NCBI RefSeq assembly: GCF_033193315.1
Contig: NZ_CP136187.1
Location: forward strand, 1,612,001-1,676,000
From: Agathobaculum sp. NTUH-O15-33
GTDB lineage: Bacteria > Bacillota > Clostridia > Oscillospirales > Butyricicoccaceae
Reading direction: 5' to 3'
Length of the DNA: 64,000 nt
Below are positions 25,848 through 36,684 of the stretch, in pieces. The translations under genes were made by a program, and so were the position numbers. Each line of letters begins with the position of its first letter. The stretch's first letter is position 1. A model generated the notes under the pieces. That model was given only the letters and a program-made list of their open reading frames with translations, was not told the DNA's origin and searched no databases.

Positions 25848-26414
25848 ATGGAACTCGTATTAGCATCGGCTTCGCCACGGCGGCGCGAGCTGCTCGGGCT
25901 GATCACCGAAAACTTTACCGTGGCCCCGATGGACACGGATGAAACGCTTTTGCCCGGCGCGCCGCTGGGGCAGGAGGTCGTGCGCCTGTCGCGCGGAAAA
26001 GCGGAAAAGGCGCATGGAGCGTACCCAAATGCGTATTGCATCGGCTCGGATACGCTCGTAACGATCGACGGGATCGCGCTCGGCAAGCCGGAGGGACCCG
26101 GCCGCGCCCGCGAAATGCTGCGCATGCTGCGCGGCCGCACGCACGAGGTGCTGACCGGTCTTGCCGTGCAGCCGCCCATTGGGGAAACGAGAACGCTTTT
26201 GACGCGCACGCTCGTTACCTTCCGCGCCTTTGATGAGGATGAGCTGGAAAAGTATCTGGCCACCGGCGAGCCGCTCGATAAAGCGGGCGCTTACGGGATT
26301 CAGGGCCACGGCGCGCTGCTGATCGAAGGCATCGCCGGCGATTACTACAGCGTGATGGGCCTGCCTGTCGCAGGCCTGAACCGCATCCTCCGCGATCTCG
26401 GCGTTGCCGTGTAG
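25848..26414 (+). CDS. maf: Maf-family nucleotide pyrophosphatase
   Basis: 188 residues: MELVLASASPRRRELLGLI at the N-terminus (Ser-x-Arg-Arg substrate motif), GSDTLVTIDG, GKP and LDKAGAYGIQG. Maf proteins hydrolyse dTTP/UTP or modified nucleotides and help keep them from being built into RNA or DNA. It commonly stands before the mre genes in Firmicutes, as here. Immediately upstream is the palindromic repeat, leaving only about 25 bases for the ribosome site. Confidence 0.92.
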   Translation: MELVLASASPRRRELLGLITENFTVAPMDTDETLLPGAPLGQEVVRLSRGKAEKAHGAYPNAYCIGSDTLVTIDGIALGKPEGPGRAREMLRMLRGRTHEVLTGLAVQPPIGETRTLLTRTLVTFRAFDEDELEKYLATGEPLDKAGAYGIQGHGALLIEGIAGDYYSVMGLPVAGLNRILRDLGVAV

Positions 26415-26473
26415 CAAGGGCCGCGTAAGGCGCGGCTTTTGATCGAACTTAACTCGAAGGGAGCAATCAATTC

Positions 26474-27313
26474 TTGCGTAGGAAGAACATAACCTCGCGC
26501 TTTGTTGTCGTGATCGCCGCGATCATAGCGATCTGCGTGCTTTCCGCGTTATATAGCGGCGTGACGGGCAATCCGTCGCCTGTGACAAAGCTGGCCGGCA
26601 TGGTCGTAACGCCGATCCAAAGGCTGGGCACCGGCATTACCGGGCTATTTGGCAAGGGGCACGAATATTTTTTTGAAGTGGACGACCTGAAGGCTGAAAA
26701 CGAAAGCCTGAAAAAACAGGTGCGCGAAATGGAACAGAAGGTGCGCGACGCACAGATCGCGCTGGATGAAAACGACCGCCTGCGGCAGGAACTGGGCCGC
26801 GCCGAGCGCAGCCGCGACCTGACGCAGCAGACCGCCGAGGTAATAGGCCGCAACCCGGGCGACTGGGCCATGACGCTGACGCTCGACAAGGGTACCTCCC
26901 ACGGGGTCGAGGTGAACGATCTTGTCACGACAGAGGACGGCATGGTCGGCTATGTCAGTCAGGTCGCGTCCAACTATTGTACCGTTACGACCGTGGTGGA
27001 TGTGGAAATGCAGTGCGGCGCGCTGGTTACGCGCACGCGCGAAGCCGCCATTGCCGAAGGCAACTACGACATGATGAGCGAGGGCAACCTGCGCCTTTCC
27101 TATTTGAAGGAGGATGCGGACATTGTCATCGGCGACACGGTGGAAACCTCGGGCCGCGGCGGCGTGTTCCCCAAGGGCGTGATGATCGGCACGGTCGAAA
27201 GCGTGCTGACCGAGGAAAACGGTATTTCCTATTACGCGGTCATCAAGCCGTTTGTCAATGTGGATACGGTGACAAGCGTGTCCATCATCACCGACTACAC
27301 GATCACGGAGTAA
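26474..27313 (+). CDS. mreC: Rod shape-determining protein MreC
   Basis: A TTG start (26474) follows AAGGGAG eleven bases upstream. 279 residues: short basic N-terminus, one membrane helix (about 9-27), a coiled coil (about 65-110) and the beta-rich MreC domain (VIGRNPGDWAMTLTLDKGTS, GMVGYVSQVASNYCTV, ETSGRGGVFPKGVMIG). It spans the membrane and activates PBP2 in the elongation machinery. mreB, normally just upstream, is missing from this position. Confidence 0.92.
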   Translation: MRRKNITSRFVVVIAAIIAICVLSALYSGVTGNPSPVTKLAGMVVTPIQRLGTGITGLFGKGHEYFFEVDDLKAENESLKKQVREMEQKVRDAQIALDENDRLRQELGRAERSRDLTQQTAEVIGRNPGDWAMTLTLDKGTSHGVEVNDLVTTEDGMVGYVSQVASNYCTVTTVVDVEMQCGALVTRTREAAIAEGNYDMMSEGNLRLSYLKEDADIVIGDTVETSGRGGVFPKGVMIGTVESVLTEENGISYYAVIKPFVNVDTVTSVSIITDYTITE

Positions 27314-27319
27314 AAAAGC

Positions 27320-27829
27320 ATGCAGAGAGAACAGGTATCCATTCCTAAAAATTTATTATATATTCTGTTGGCGGTCGTGTATTTTGCGCTGCAAAGCAGC
27401 TGGGGCCGCTACTTCTCGGTGCGCGGTTTTCATATCGACCTGCTGCCGTGCTTCGTCGCGGCGGCCGCCCTGTTGGACGGTCCGGTCGAAGGCGTTATCA
27501 TGGGCGTTGCGGTGGGCGTTTTGTACGATGTGGGCTTTGTCGGCATCGACGGGGTCTATCCCATCTTCTTTTTACTGTTCGGCTTTATCGCGGGCTCGCT
27601 CAGCAGGCTCACGCTCAGCCGCAACTATGTATCGATGATGATGCTTTCCGCCGGTGAAATGATTCTGATAGGGCTTTTGCGCTATTTTTGCTACCTGCTG
27701 CCCATGCACGGGGCTTCGTTCGGGCTGGTGATGCAGCAGGTGTTCGGCGGCGCGGTGCTCACGGCGGCGCTCAGCTTTCTGGTATACGCGCCGGTGAAGA
27801 AAATAAGCAAAAAATTCGAGTCCAGATAA
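27320..27829 (+). CDS. mreD: Rod shape-determining protein MreD
   Basis: 169 residues, almost wholly hydrophobic with about five membrane helices and the family patch HIDLLPCFVAAAALLDGP, VLYDVGFVGIDG. Partner of MreC and PBP2 in the elongasome. Six bases after mreC; translation probably coupled. Confidence 0.88.
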   Translation: MQREQVSIPKNLLYILLAVVYFALQSSWGRYFSVRGFHIDLLPCFVAAAALLDGPVEGVIMGVAVGVLYDVGFVGIDGVYPIFFLLFGFIAGSLSRLTLSRNYVSMMMLSAGEMILIGLLRYFCYLLPMHGASFGLVMQQVFGGAVLTAALSFLVYAPVKKISKKFESR

Positions 27830-27862
27830 GTTTTCGGAGCTGATTTGTGAGGTCTTTTTTCA

Positions 27863-29926
27863 ATGGTGAATAAAAATCAACTGCTGCGCCGCTTGATCGC
27901 GCTTGCCTGCGTGCTTCTGGTGTGCGCCTCGCTCGCCGGATGGAAGCTGACGCAGTTGCAGCTAGTCCACGGCGAGGAAAACGTGAAAAAGGCAGCGGTG
28001 CACCTGACGACGATCACGACGGTCTCCGCCGCGCGCGGCGAAATACTGGATCGCTACGGCCGTCCTCTCGTGACCAACCGCACGGCCTTTTCCATGGTGC
28101 TGACCTATTCTAACTGGCAGACCGAGGGCCAATTCGACCGCCTGCTGGAGCTGACGCGCATGGTCGAAGCGGACGGCGGCGAAGTCAAGGACGTGATGCC
28201 GATCTCGAAAACCGCGCCCTATACCTTTACGGCGGAAAACGCGGATGAGGCAATGACAAAGCTGCGTAAGTATATGGCGGAAAGCGAAAATAAGATCCAT
28301 GTCGGCAATACCGCGACCGCGCCCGAGTTTATCGAAGCCATGCGGGTGTATTTGAAATTGCCGGATACTTATTCCCAGCAGGATGTGCGTACGGTGGTAG
28401 GCCTTTATTACAGCATGCGCACGGTCGGCTTTGATATGCGGCAAAACTTTACGTTGGCGACCGATGTCACGGTCGACCTGATCGCAAAGGTAAAGGAAAA
28501 CCACAAAAAGTACGCGGGCGTTGATTTTCAGACCGAGTCCGTGCGGCAATATGATACCGAATACGCCGCGCACCTGCTTGGCACCGTTCACCCGATGTGG
28601 ACCGAGGACTGGGACGGCGAGGACGGCAAACCGGGTTATAAAGAGGATCCCCGTTACAACATGAACGATTCGGTAGGCGATTCCGGCATTGAAAAGGCGA
28701 TGGAATCCTACCTGCACGGCACCTCCGGTTCCGCCACGGTGGAGACCACGCTCGGCGGCGATAATCTCAGCGGACAAACGAACTCCTATGCGCCCGAGCC
28801 GGGCAACAACGTGGTGCTCACCATCGATCTGGAGCTGCAAAAAGCGGCGGAGCAGTCGCTGGCGGAGAATGTGTCCGGCTACGGCCACGGCGGCGCGGCC
28901 GTCGTGCTCGACGTGCACTCGGGCGAGGTGCTGGCCATGGCCTCGTATCCGACCTATAACCTCGCGACCTTTAACAAGGAGTACGACGAGTTAAAGAAAG
29001 ATAGCCGAAAGCCCTTTACCAACCGCGCCACCAGCGGTCTGTACGCGCCGGGTTCCACCTTTAAGGTGCTTTCCGCCATCGCGGCGCTGGAGACCGGCGT
29101 GATCGATGAAAACACATCGTTTACCTGTACGGGCGTTTTTGAATACGGCGGACAGAAATTTGAGTGTAATAACCATGAGCATCCGGCTACCTATGATGTG
29201 GTCAACGCGATCAAATATTCGTGCAACACATTCTTCTACAACGTAGGCCAGCAGCTGACGGGCGCGGCGCTTGAAAAATGGTGCAAAAGTTTTGGTCTGG
29301 GTCAGGTGACCGGTATTGAGGTGGGCGAGGCGGCAGGTCAGGCCGCCGGCCCGGAAACCCGCGAAAAAATGCTGGATAACGACCCGACGCTGCGCGAGTG
29401 GCAGGGCGGCGACGACGTACAGGCGGCCATCGGCCAGTCGGACAACTGGTTCACGCCCTTGCAGCTTTGCAATTATATCGCGGCGGTCGTCAACGGCGGC
29501 ACGGTCTATAAGCCGACGCTGGTCAAAAACGTGAAGAGCTACGATTACGGCGAGGTCGTCAAGACCGATGAGCCGGAGGTCCTCGGCAATGTCACCTTTT
29601 CAGACAAGACGCGCGATACCGTTATGACCGGCATGGCCGAGGTTACCGCCGAGGGCGGCACCGCCGCCACCGTGTTCGCCGATTATCCGATCAAGATCGG
29701 CGGCAAGACCGGTACGGCGGAAACCAACGACCCGGAAAAGTCCAACGGTGTGTTTGTGGCCTTTGGTCCGTTTGAGGATGCGCAGATCGCGGTGTGCGTG
29801 GTGGGCGAGGCCGCGCAGCACGGCGCGTCGGTCGCTCCGGTCGTGCGCGATATTTTCGACGCCTACTTCAAGACCGAGCCGGATTTAGTGGAAACGGTGG
29901 AGAAGGAGAACGCGCTTTTAAACTAA
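27863..29926 (+). CDS. mrdA: Penicillin-binding protein 2 (elongation transpeptidase)
   Basis: 687 residues. One N-terminal membrane helix (about 12-30), then the dimerisation domain beginning RGEILDRYGRPLVTN, then the transpeptidase. Active-site motifs: S398-TFK-401, S453-CN-455 and K615-TG-617. It cross-links peptidoglycan along the cylinder wall. It follows mreC-mreD, the usual partner genes. Confidence 0.93.
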   Translation: MVNKNQLLRRLIALACVLLVCASLAGWKLTQLQLVHGEENVKKAAVHLTTITTVSAARGEILDRYGRPLVTNRTAFSMVLTYSNWQTEGQFDRLLELTRMVEADGGEVKDVMPISKTAPYTFTAENADEAMTKLRKYMAESENKIHVGNTATAPEFIEAMRVYLKLPDTYSQQDVRTVVGLYYSMRTVGFDMRQNFTLATDVTVDLIAKVKENHKKYAGVDFQTESVRQYDTEYAAHLLGTVHPMWTEDWDGEDGKPGYKEDPRYNMNDSVGDSGIEKAMESYLHGTSGSATVETTLGGDNLSGQTNSYAPEPGNNVVLTIDLELQKAAEQSLAENVSGYGHGGAAVVLDVHSGEVLAMASYPTYNLATFNKEYDELKKDSRKPFTNRATSGLYAPGSTFKVLSAIAALETGVIDENTSFTCTGVFEYGGQKFECNNHEHPATYDVVNAIKYSCNTFFYNVGQQLTGAALEKWCKSFGLGQVTGIEVGEAAGQAAGPETREKMLDNDPTLREWQGGDDVQAAIGQSDNWFTPLQLCNYIAAVVNGGTVYKPTLVKNVKSYDYGEVVKTDEPEVLGNVTFSDKTRDTVMTGMAEVTAEGGTAATVFADYPIKIGGKTGTAETNDPEKSNGVFVAFGPFEDAQIAVCVVGEAAQHGASVAPVVRDIFDAYFKTEPDLVETVEKENALLN

Positions 29927-29980
29927 GCGCCCCATGCCGCGCCGCTTCGACGCAACAGGCGTAAATATTTGCTGAAACGC

Positions 29981-30009
29981 TTGTAAATTGTGGTTTTCTC
30001 GTGTATAAT
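29981..30009 (+). promoter_or_regulatory. Promoter of minD
   Basis: TTGTAA (29981-29986), 17-base spacer, TATAAT (30004-30009) within the palindrome GTGTATAATGATACAC. Confidence 0.7.
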
Positions 30010-30041
30010 GATACACATAGATTTTTAGCTTCGGAGGCGTT

Positions 30042-30785
30042 ATGTTGAAAGTCATATTGGTTGCATCCGGCAAGGGAGGCACGGGCAAGACCTCCTTTAC
30101 CGCGGGCGCGGGCGCGGCGCTGTCGCTGCTCGGCCGCCGTGTGCTCCTGATCGACGGAGACTGTGGCCTGCGAAATCTCGACATCGCGCTCGGCATGTCC
30201 GACCGCGTGGTTTATTCCTTTGCCGATGTGGCGGGCGGCGCGGTGCCGCTTGCGGATGCGATTGCGCATCACCCGACGTATGAAAGACTGAGCCTGCTGA
30301 CGGCGCCGGTCGCGCTGCCCGCGCTCAGCGAGCGCGGGATGGAGCAACTGGCCGTGCAGGCGGAGGAAGCGGGTTTTGAGTACCTGCTGATCGACGGCCC
30401 GGCCGGTCTGCCGGCTGAGCTTTCCTTTTCCGCGCATATTGCAACACAGGCAATTATCGTCACCACACCGGACAGCGCCTGTATCCGTGGGGCGGAGCGC
30501 TGTGCCCGTAAGCTGGAAGAGGAATATTGTATTGCCCGTATACGTATGATTCTCAATCGTGTTCGCCCGCAGCTGATTCGCAGCGGCAAAGCGGACAATA
30601 TCGACGACGCCATGGATGGCGCCGGGTTGCCGCTGCTCGGCATCGTGCCTGAGGACGAGGATATCATCGCGTGCTCAAACCGCGGCAACAGTATCCTTTC
30701 TATCAAGCATACCGGCGCGGCGCGCGCCTTTTCCAACATCGCGCGGCGGCTCGAAGGCGAGCGCGTACCGCTAATGAAAATCTAA
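30042..30785 (+). CDS. minD: MinD-like septum-site ATPase without the usual C-terminal membrane anchor
   Basis: GGAGG five bases before ATG. 247 residues. Deviant Walker A GKGGTGKTSFTAG, switch DGDCGLRNLDIALGM, IDGPAG (in place of the usual CDSPAG) and NRVRP. These place it in MinD rather than ParA. The chain ends RRLEGERVPLMKI, where MinD proteins carry a further 12-20 residue amphipathic helix (such as GFLKRLFG) for membrane binding. That helix is not seen, also not in other frames downstream. minC and minE are absent from the neighbourhood. Its role may differ from textbook MinD. Confidence 0.8.
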   Translation: MLKVILVASGKGGTGKTSFTAGAGAALSLLGRRVLLIDGDCGLRNLDIALGMSDRVVYSFADVAGGAVPLADAIAHHPTYERLSLLTAPVALPALSERGMEQLAVQAEEAGFEYLLIDGPAGLPAELSFSAHIATQAIIVTTPDSACIRGAERCARKLEEEYCIARIRMILNRVRPQLIRSGKADNIDDAMDGAGLPLLGIVPEDEDIIACSNRGNSILSIKHTGAARAFSNIARRLEGERVPLMKI

Positions 30786-30841
30786 AGATCGGCTCCGTAT
30801 CGCCGACGCTTCAGACAAGTCTGAAAGGGGATGGATCGCAT

Positions 30842-31249
30842 ATGAACGTAGCGCTGATCGCACATGACCGCAAAAAGGAACTGATGGTGCAGTTCTGTAT
30901 GGCCTACTGCGGTATTTTGGCAAAGCACAATATATGCGCTACCGGCACGACCGGTAAATTCGTAGAAGAGGCAACCGGCCTCAAAATAGAAAAATGTCTT
31001 GCGGGCATGCAGGGCGGCGAGGAACAAATTTCCGCGCGCGTGGCCTACAATGAAATCGACCTTGTTCTGTTTTTCCGCGACCCCATGACCAACGCCCAGT
31101 ACGAGCCCGATGTGCACGCGATCGCGCGACTGTGCGATATGCATAACATCCCGATCGCCACCAATTCCGCCACCGCGGAAATGCTGATCCTTGGCCTTGA
31201 CCGCGGCGACCTCGATTGGCGTAATATCGTCAATCCTAAAAATCGCTAA
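30842..31249 (+). CDS. mgsA: Methylglyoxal synthase
   Basis: Start at 30842 with AAGGGGAT upstream. 135 residues: MNVALIAHDRKKELMVQFC, GTTGKFVEEATG (phosphate binding), GGEEQISARV, DLVLFFRDPM with the catalytic Asp, and PIATNSATAEMLI. Converts dihydroxyacetone phosphate to methylglyoxal and phosphate. Linked to the mre/min genes in many Clostridia. Confidence 0.94.
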   Translation: MNVALIAHDRKKELMVQFCMAYCGILAKHNICATGTTGKFVEEATGLKIEKCLAGMQGGEEQISARVAYNEIDLVLFFRDPMTNAQYEPDVHAIARLCDMHNIPIATNSATAEMLILGLDRGDLDWRNIVNPKNR

Positions 31250-31328
31250 CAACGTAAACTGTCCTTCCGGGATTGTTGCGGCGGTCTCTGCCCCTGTCCC
31301 AGAACGATACATTACGAAATTTATTCAG

Positions 31329-31352
31329 CGCCCTCCGAATGGGGGGCGTTTT
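31329..31352 (+). terminator. Terminator between mgsA and hisS
   Basis: CGCCCTCC-GAAT-GGGGGGCG followed by TTTTG. It lies only 26 bases before hisS, so it might act as an attenuator as well. Confidence 0.65.
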
Positions 31353-31377
31353 GATGCAAAACAGGAGAACGACAGAT

Positions 31378-32736
31378 ATGGATAAAGTAAAACCAAGAAC
31401 CCTTTCCGGCTTCATGGAGCTGCTGCCCGCGCCGCAGATGCAAATGGAACGCATCATGCAGGCGCTGCGCGAAACCTACGCGCTTTACGGCTTTTACCCG
31501 CTGGATACGCCGCTGATTGAATCCTCCGAGGTACTGCTTGCCAAGGGCGGCGGCGAAACGGAGAAGCAGATATACCGCTTCCAGAAGGGGGACAGCGATC
31601 TTTCCCTCCGTTTCGATCTGACCGTGCCGCTGGCCAAATACGTGGCCCAGCATTACGGCGAGCTGACGTTCCCGTTCCGCCGCTACCAGATCGGCAAGGT
31701 CTATCGCGGTGAGCGCGCGCAGCGCGGCCGTTTCCGTGAGTTTTATCAGGCCGATATCGACGTGATCGGCGACGGCAAGCTCGATATCGTGAACGAAGCC
31801 GAGGTACCGAGCATCATCTACCGAACGTTTTCTACCCTTGGCTTGAAGCGCTTTAAGATCCGCATCAACAACCGCAAGGTATTAAACGGCTTTTTCGCCA
31901 TTTTGGGACTGACCGAAAAAGCGGGCGACGTGATGCGCACGGTCGATAAACTCGAAAAGATCGGCGCGGCAAAGGTGAAAGAGATCCTGACCGAGGACTT
32001 CGGCGTATCCGCTGAAACAGCGGACGAGCTTCTGGCCTTTATCGCGACCCCCGGCGGCACCGAGGGCATCCTCGCGGCGCTGGAAGCTTATCAGGGCAGG
32101 AACGAAGTGTTTGACGCCGGCGCGGACGAGCTTAAGACCGTCGCGACCTATATGGCGGCCTTTGGCGTGCCCGCCGACCATTTTGAGATCGATCTGACCA
32201 TCGCGCGCGGGCTGGATTATTACACCGGCACCGTGTACGAGACCACCATGCTTGACCATCCGGAGATCGGTTCGATCTGTTCGGGCGGCCGGTACGACAA
32301 TCTGGCGGAATACTATACCGATAAGCAGCTTCCCGGCGTCGGAATTTCGATCGGCCTGACGCGGCTGTTCTACGTGCTGGGCGAACAGGGCTATTTGAAC
32401 GGCGAAAGCCTGACCGCTCCGGCGGATGTGCTCATCCTGCCCATGACGGACGACCTCGCGCCCGCGATCGCGCTGGCGACAGGGCTGCGGGAGGCGGGCG
32501 TCCGCGCGCAGCTTTATGGCGAGCAGAAAAAATTCAAGGCCAAGATCGGCTACGCGGATAAGCTCGGCATTCCCTATGTCATCTTCCTCGGCGAGGATGA
32601 GATCGCCGGTCAGGTGTATGCCGTCAAGGACATGGCGTCCGGCGAGCAGGTCTCCGTCAGCTTTGACGAAGCCGTTCAGCGCATTCAAAACGGTCTTGCC
32701 GCGAAGAACGCGGGCACGGTGATTCTCGATCAGTAA
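31378..32736 (+). CDS. hisS: Histidyl-tRNA synthetase
   Basis: Start at 31378 with CAGGAGAAC nine bases upstream. 452 residues, class II. Motif 2 is RGRFREFYQADIDVIG, the HisRS signatures are ARGLDYYTGTVYE and GGRYDNL, and the C-terminal anticodon-binding domain begins near 355 (ADVLILPMTDDLAPAI). No T-box leader is seen. It heads hisS-aspS, the common Firmicutes pair. Confidence 0.95.
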   Translation: MDKVKPRTLSGFMELLPAPQMQMERIMQALRETYALYGFYPLDTPLIESSEVLLAKGGGETEKQIYRFQKGDSDLSLRFDLTVPLAKYVAQHYGELTFPFRRYQIGKVYRGERAQRGRFREFYQADIDVIGDGKLDIVNEAEVPSIIYRTFSTLGLKRFKIRINNRKVLNGFFAILGLTEKAGDVMRTVDKLEKIGAAKVKEILTEDFGVSAETADELLAFIATPGGTEGILAALEAYQGRNEVFDAGADELKTVATYMAAFGVPADHFEIDLTIARGLDYYTGTVYETTMLDHPEIGSICSGGRYDNLAEYYTDKQLPGVGISIGLTRLFYVLGEQGYLNGESLTAPADVLILPMTDDLAPAIALATGLREAGVRAQLYGEQKKFKAKIGYADKLGIPYVIFLGEDEIAGQVYAVKDMASGEQVSVSFDEAVQRIQNGLAAKNAGTVILDQ

Positions 32737-32763
32737 AATTCTTTGGATAGGAATGATAGAATA

Positions 32764-34578
<1,815 letters not shown>

Positions 34579-34598
34579 ACCGCAAAGCTTGATAAAAT

Positions 34599-34638
34599 AG
34601 GCTGCTGCAAAACAAAGCTTTGCAGCAGCCTTTGTTTT
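34599..34638 (+). terminator. Terminator of hisS-aspS
   Basis: AGGCTGCTGCAAA / TTTGCAGCAGCCT then TTGTTTTC. Confidence 0.85.
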
Positions 34639-34660
34639 CCCAAGGGAGGGAACCGTACCG

Positions 34661-36616
34661 ATGAAAGAGGAAACCGCGCGCCAAAAGAAGGTGCGCATCG
34701 CGGTCGCGGCCGGGCTGACGCTGCTGCTCGCCCTTTTGGTGCTGCCGCTGCTGTGGCGCGGCTCGCTTGCCGCTTGGCGGCTGACGGCGGGCCTTACCGG
34801 CGTTTTGGTCTTTTTGCCGCTCTTCGCCAGACCCTACCGTGACGGCGCGAAGCGCCCGCTGCTCGCCCTGCACGATGCGGCGCTGTTGATCGCCGCTTCC
34901 GCTTTGAGCCTGCTGACGACGGAGTATGTGGTCAAGGGCCTGTCGGTCAACATGCAAAAATCGTTATGGCAGGGCCTGCTCTGTTATTTGGCGCTCTATG
35001 CCGTGCTTTATTTGGTTTGCGGGCGGGCGCGTTTGGCAGTATGCATCGGGCAGGCGGTATTTCTGGTACATGCGCTGATCGATCATTATGTCACTCTGTT
35101 TCGCGGCACGCCGGTACTGCTGGGCGATATCCTTGCCATCGGTACGGCGGCCGATGTGGCGGAGGGGTATTCCGTGCCGGTCGAAAAATCGGTGCTGCTC
35201 GCGGCGTTGGCCGCGCTCCTGTTTTGCACGGCGGTATGGCGCATGCGCCGCGTTTGGCGCGCGCCCGCCAAAAGGCGGCTGCCGGTCGTGCTCGCGCTTG
35301 CGGTACTGGTGTGCGGCGGCCTGCGGGTGACGGGCACCGGCATCGGCTTTTGGCAGTCCAGCCGGTCGTACAGCGAGATATTCTACTTTTTGCGCTGCGC
35401 GAATGAATCCGTTGTGCGCAAGCCCGCGGGATACGGTGACGAAAACATGGCGCGGATCATGGAAAGCCATCCTGGCGAGACCGGCGAAAAAAAGCCGAAC
35501 TTGATCGTGGTGATGAATGAATCCTTCGCCGATCTTGAGGATGTCGGCCCGTTTGCGACCAATGAGGATTATATGCCCTATGTGCGCTCGCTCGCAGGCA
35601 AGGAGAACACGGTCACCGGCAAGCTGCTGGTCTCTACCTTCGGCGGCGGTACGGCCAATACCGAATTCGAGTTTTTGACCGGCGCCACCATGGGCTTTTT
35701 GCCCTTCGGCTGTTCGCCATACCAGATGTATATTCGCGCGGCCATGCCCACCTTGGTCTCCAGCCTGAAAGGGCAGGGGTATCAGGCGGTATCGCTGCAC
35801 CCCTATCTGGCTTCGTCATGGAGCCGCGACCGGGTGTATGAGCGCTTCGGCTTTGACCGCCAGCTTTATGAGGAGGACTTTGCCGAGGACGCGGCGCGCG
35901 TGCGCTACCGCGTAAGCGACAGCGAGGATTACCGCAAAATCTATGAGCTGTATGAAAAAAAGCCCGAAGGGCAGCCGCTGTTCGTTTTCAACGTGACGAT
36001 GCAGAATCACGGCGGCTATGCTCCGGCGGATTACCCCAATTTTGACCCTAAAATATACCTGACCGGCGAATACGAGGGGCAATATCCCGATGTGGATAAT
36101 TACCTGTCCCTCGTGCGGTATAGCGACGACGCGGTGCGTGAGCTGATCGCGTATTTTGAAGCCGCGGACGAGCCGACCGCTATTATTTTCTTTGGCGACC
36201 ACCAGCCCAAGGTGGACGCGGCGTTTTATACCAGTCTGCTCGGCGGGGCGGGGCAGGCGGTCACGAGCGAGACCGAGCAAAAAAAGATGGTAACGCCCTT
36301 TTTTATCTGGGCCAACTACGATATCGTGGAGGCGCAGGATGTGACCATCAGCGCCAATTACCTGTCCGCCTATGCGCTCGATCTGCTTGGGCTGGGCGCC
36401 TCCGGCTACGACGCGCTGCGCCTTGCCGCCCGGGAGACGGTGCCCGCGATCAACAGCTTTGGCTATTACGACACGGCCGGCGCGTTCCACGAGGTACAAC
36501 AAGCGGCGTCGGAAGAAAGCCTTGCGGATTACCGCATCGCCCAGTACCGCCAGCTGTTCGATATCAAAAACAGGCAGGATGACTTTTATCAGCTGCCGGA
36601 TGAAAAGAAAAAATAA
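34661..36616 (+). CDS. LTA synthase-like membrane sulfatase (glycerophosphate or phosphoglycerol transferase family)
   Basis: 651 residues. Five to six membrane helices in the first 235 residues, then an extracellular sulfatase-fold domain beginning PNLIVVMNESFADLED (metal-binding Glu) with the catalytic Thr at about 331 (TFGGGTANTEFEFLTG), and later NVTMQNHGGYAP and IIFFGDHQPKVD. This is the LtaS layout: transfer of a polar headgroup onto a surface polymer, with lipoteichoic acid as the model. The acceptor here is not known; Clostridia also use the family for modified polymers. It has its own terminators on both sides. Confidence 0.85.
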   Translation: MKEETARQKKVRIAVAAGLTLLLALLVLPLLWRGSLAAWRLTAGLTGVLVFLPLFARPYRDGAKRPLLALHDAALLIAASALSLLTTEYVVKGLSVNMQKSLWQGLLCYLALYAVLYLVCGRARLAVCIGQAVFLVHALIDHYVTLFRGTPVLLGDILAIGTAADVAEGYSVPVEKSVLLAALAALLFCTAVWRMRRVWRAPAKRRLPVVLALAVLVCGGLRVTGTGIGFWQSSRSYSEIFYFLRCANESVVRKPAGYGDENMARIMESHPGETGEKKPNLIVVMNESFADLEDVGPFATNEDYMPYVRSLAGKENTVTGKLLVSTFGGGTANTEFEFLTGATMGFLPFGCSPYQMYIRAAMPTLVSSLKGQGYQAVSLHPYLASSWSRDRVYERFGFDRQLYEEDFAEDAARVRYRVSDSEDYRKIYELYEKKPEGQPLFVFNVTMQNHGGYAPADYPNFDPKIYLTGEYEGQYPDVDNYLSLVRYSDDAVRELIAYFEAADEPTAIIFFGDHQPKVDAAFYTSLLGGAGQAVTSETEQKKMVTPFFIWANYDIVEAQDVTISANYLSAYALDLLGLGASGYDALRLAARETVPAINSFGYYDTAGAFHEVQQAASEESLADYRIAQYRQLFDIKNRQDDFYQLPDEKKK

Positions 36617-36636
36617 GTCATGCTTTGACAGCCTTT

Positions 36637-36677
36637 GGGCCGCAGCGGAACGATTGTTCCGCTGCGGCCCTTTTTGT
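36637..36677 (+). terminator. Terminator of the LtaS-like gene
   Basis: GGGCCGCAGCGGAAC-GATT-GTTCCGCTGCGGCCC then TTTTT. A convergent regulator gene ends 10 bases later. Confidence 0.92.
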
Positions 36678-36684
36678 CATGTTT

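Noticed and set aside
30042..30785. ParA/Soj rather than MinD
   Set aside because: The GKGGTGKT motif, GLRNLDIALGM and gene order with mre and mgsA favour MinD, even though the C-terminal helix is missing.
31250..31377. T-box leader before hisS
   Set aside because: No specifier-loop layout or T-box core sequence was found; only a plain terminator hairpin is supported.
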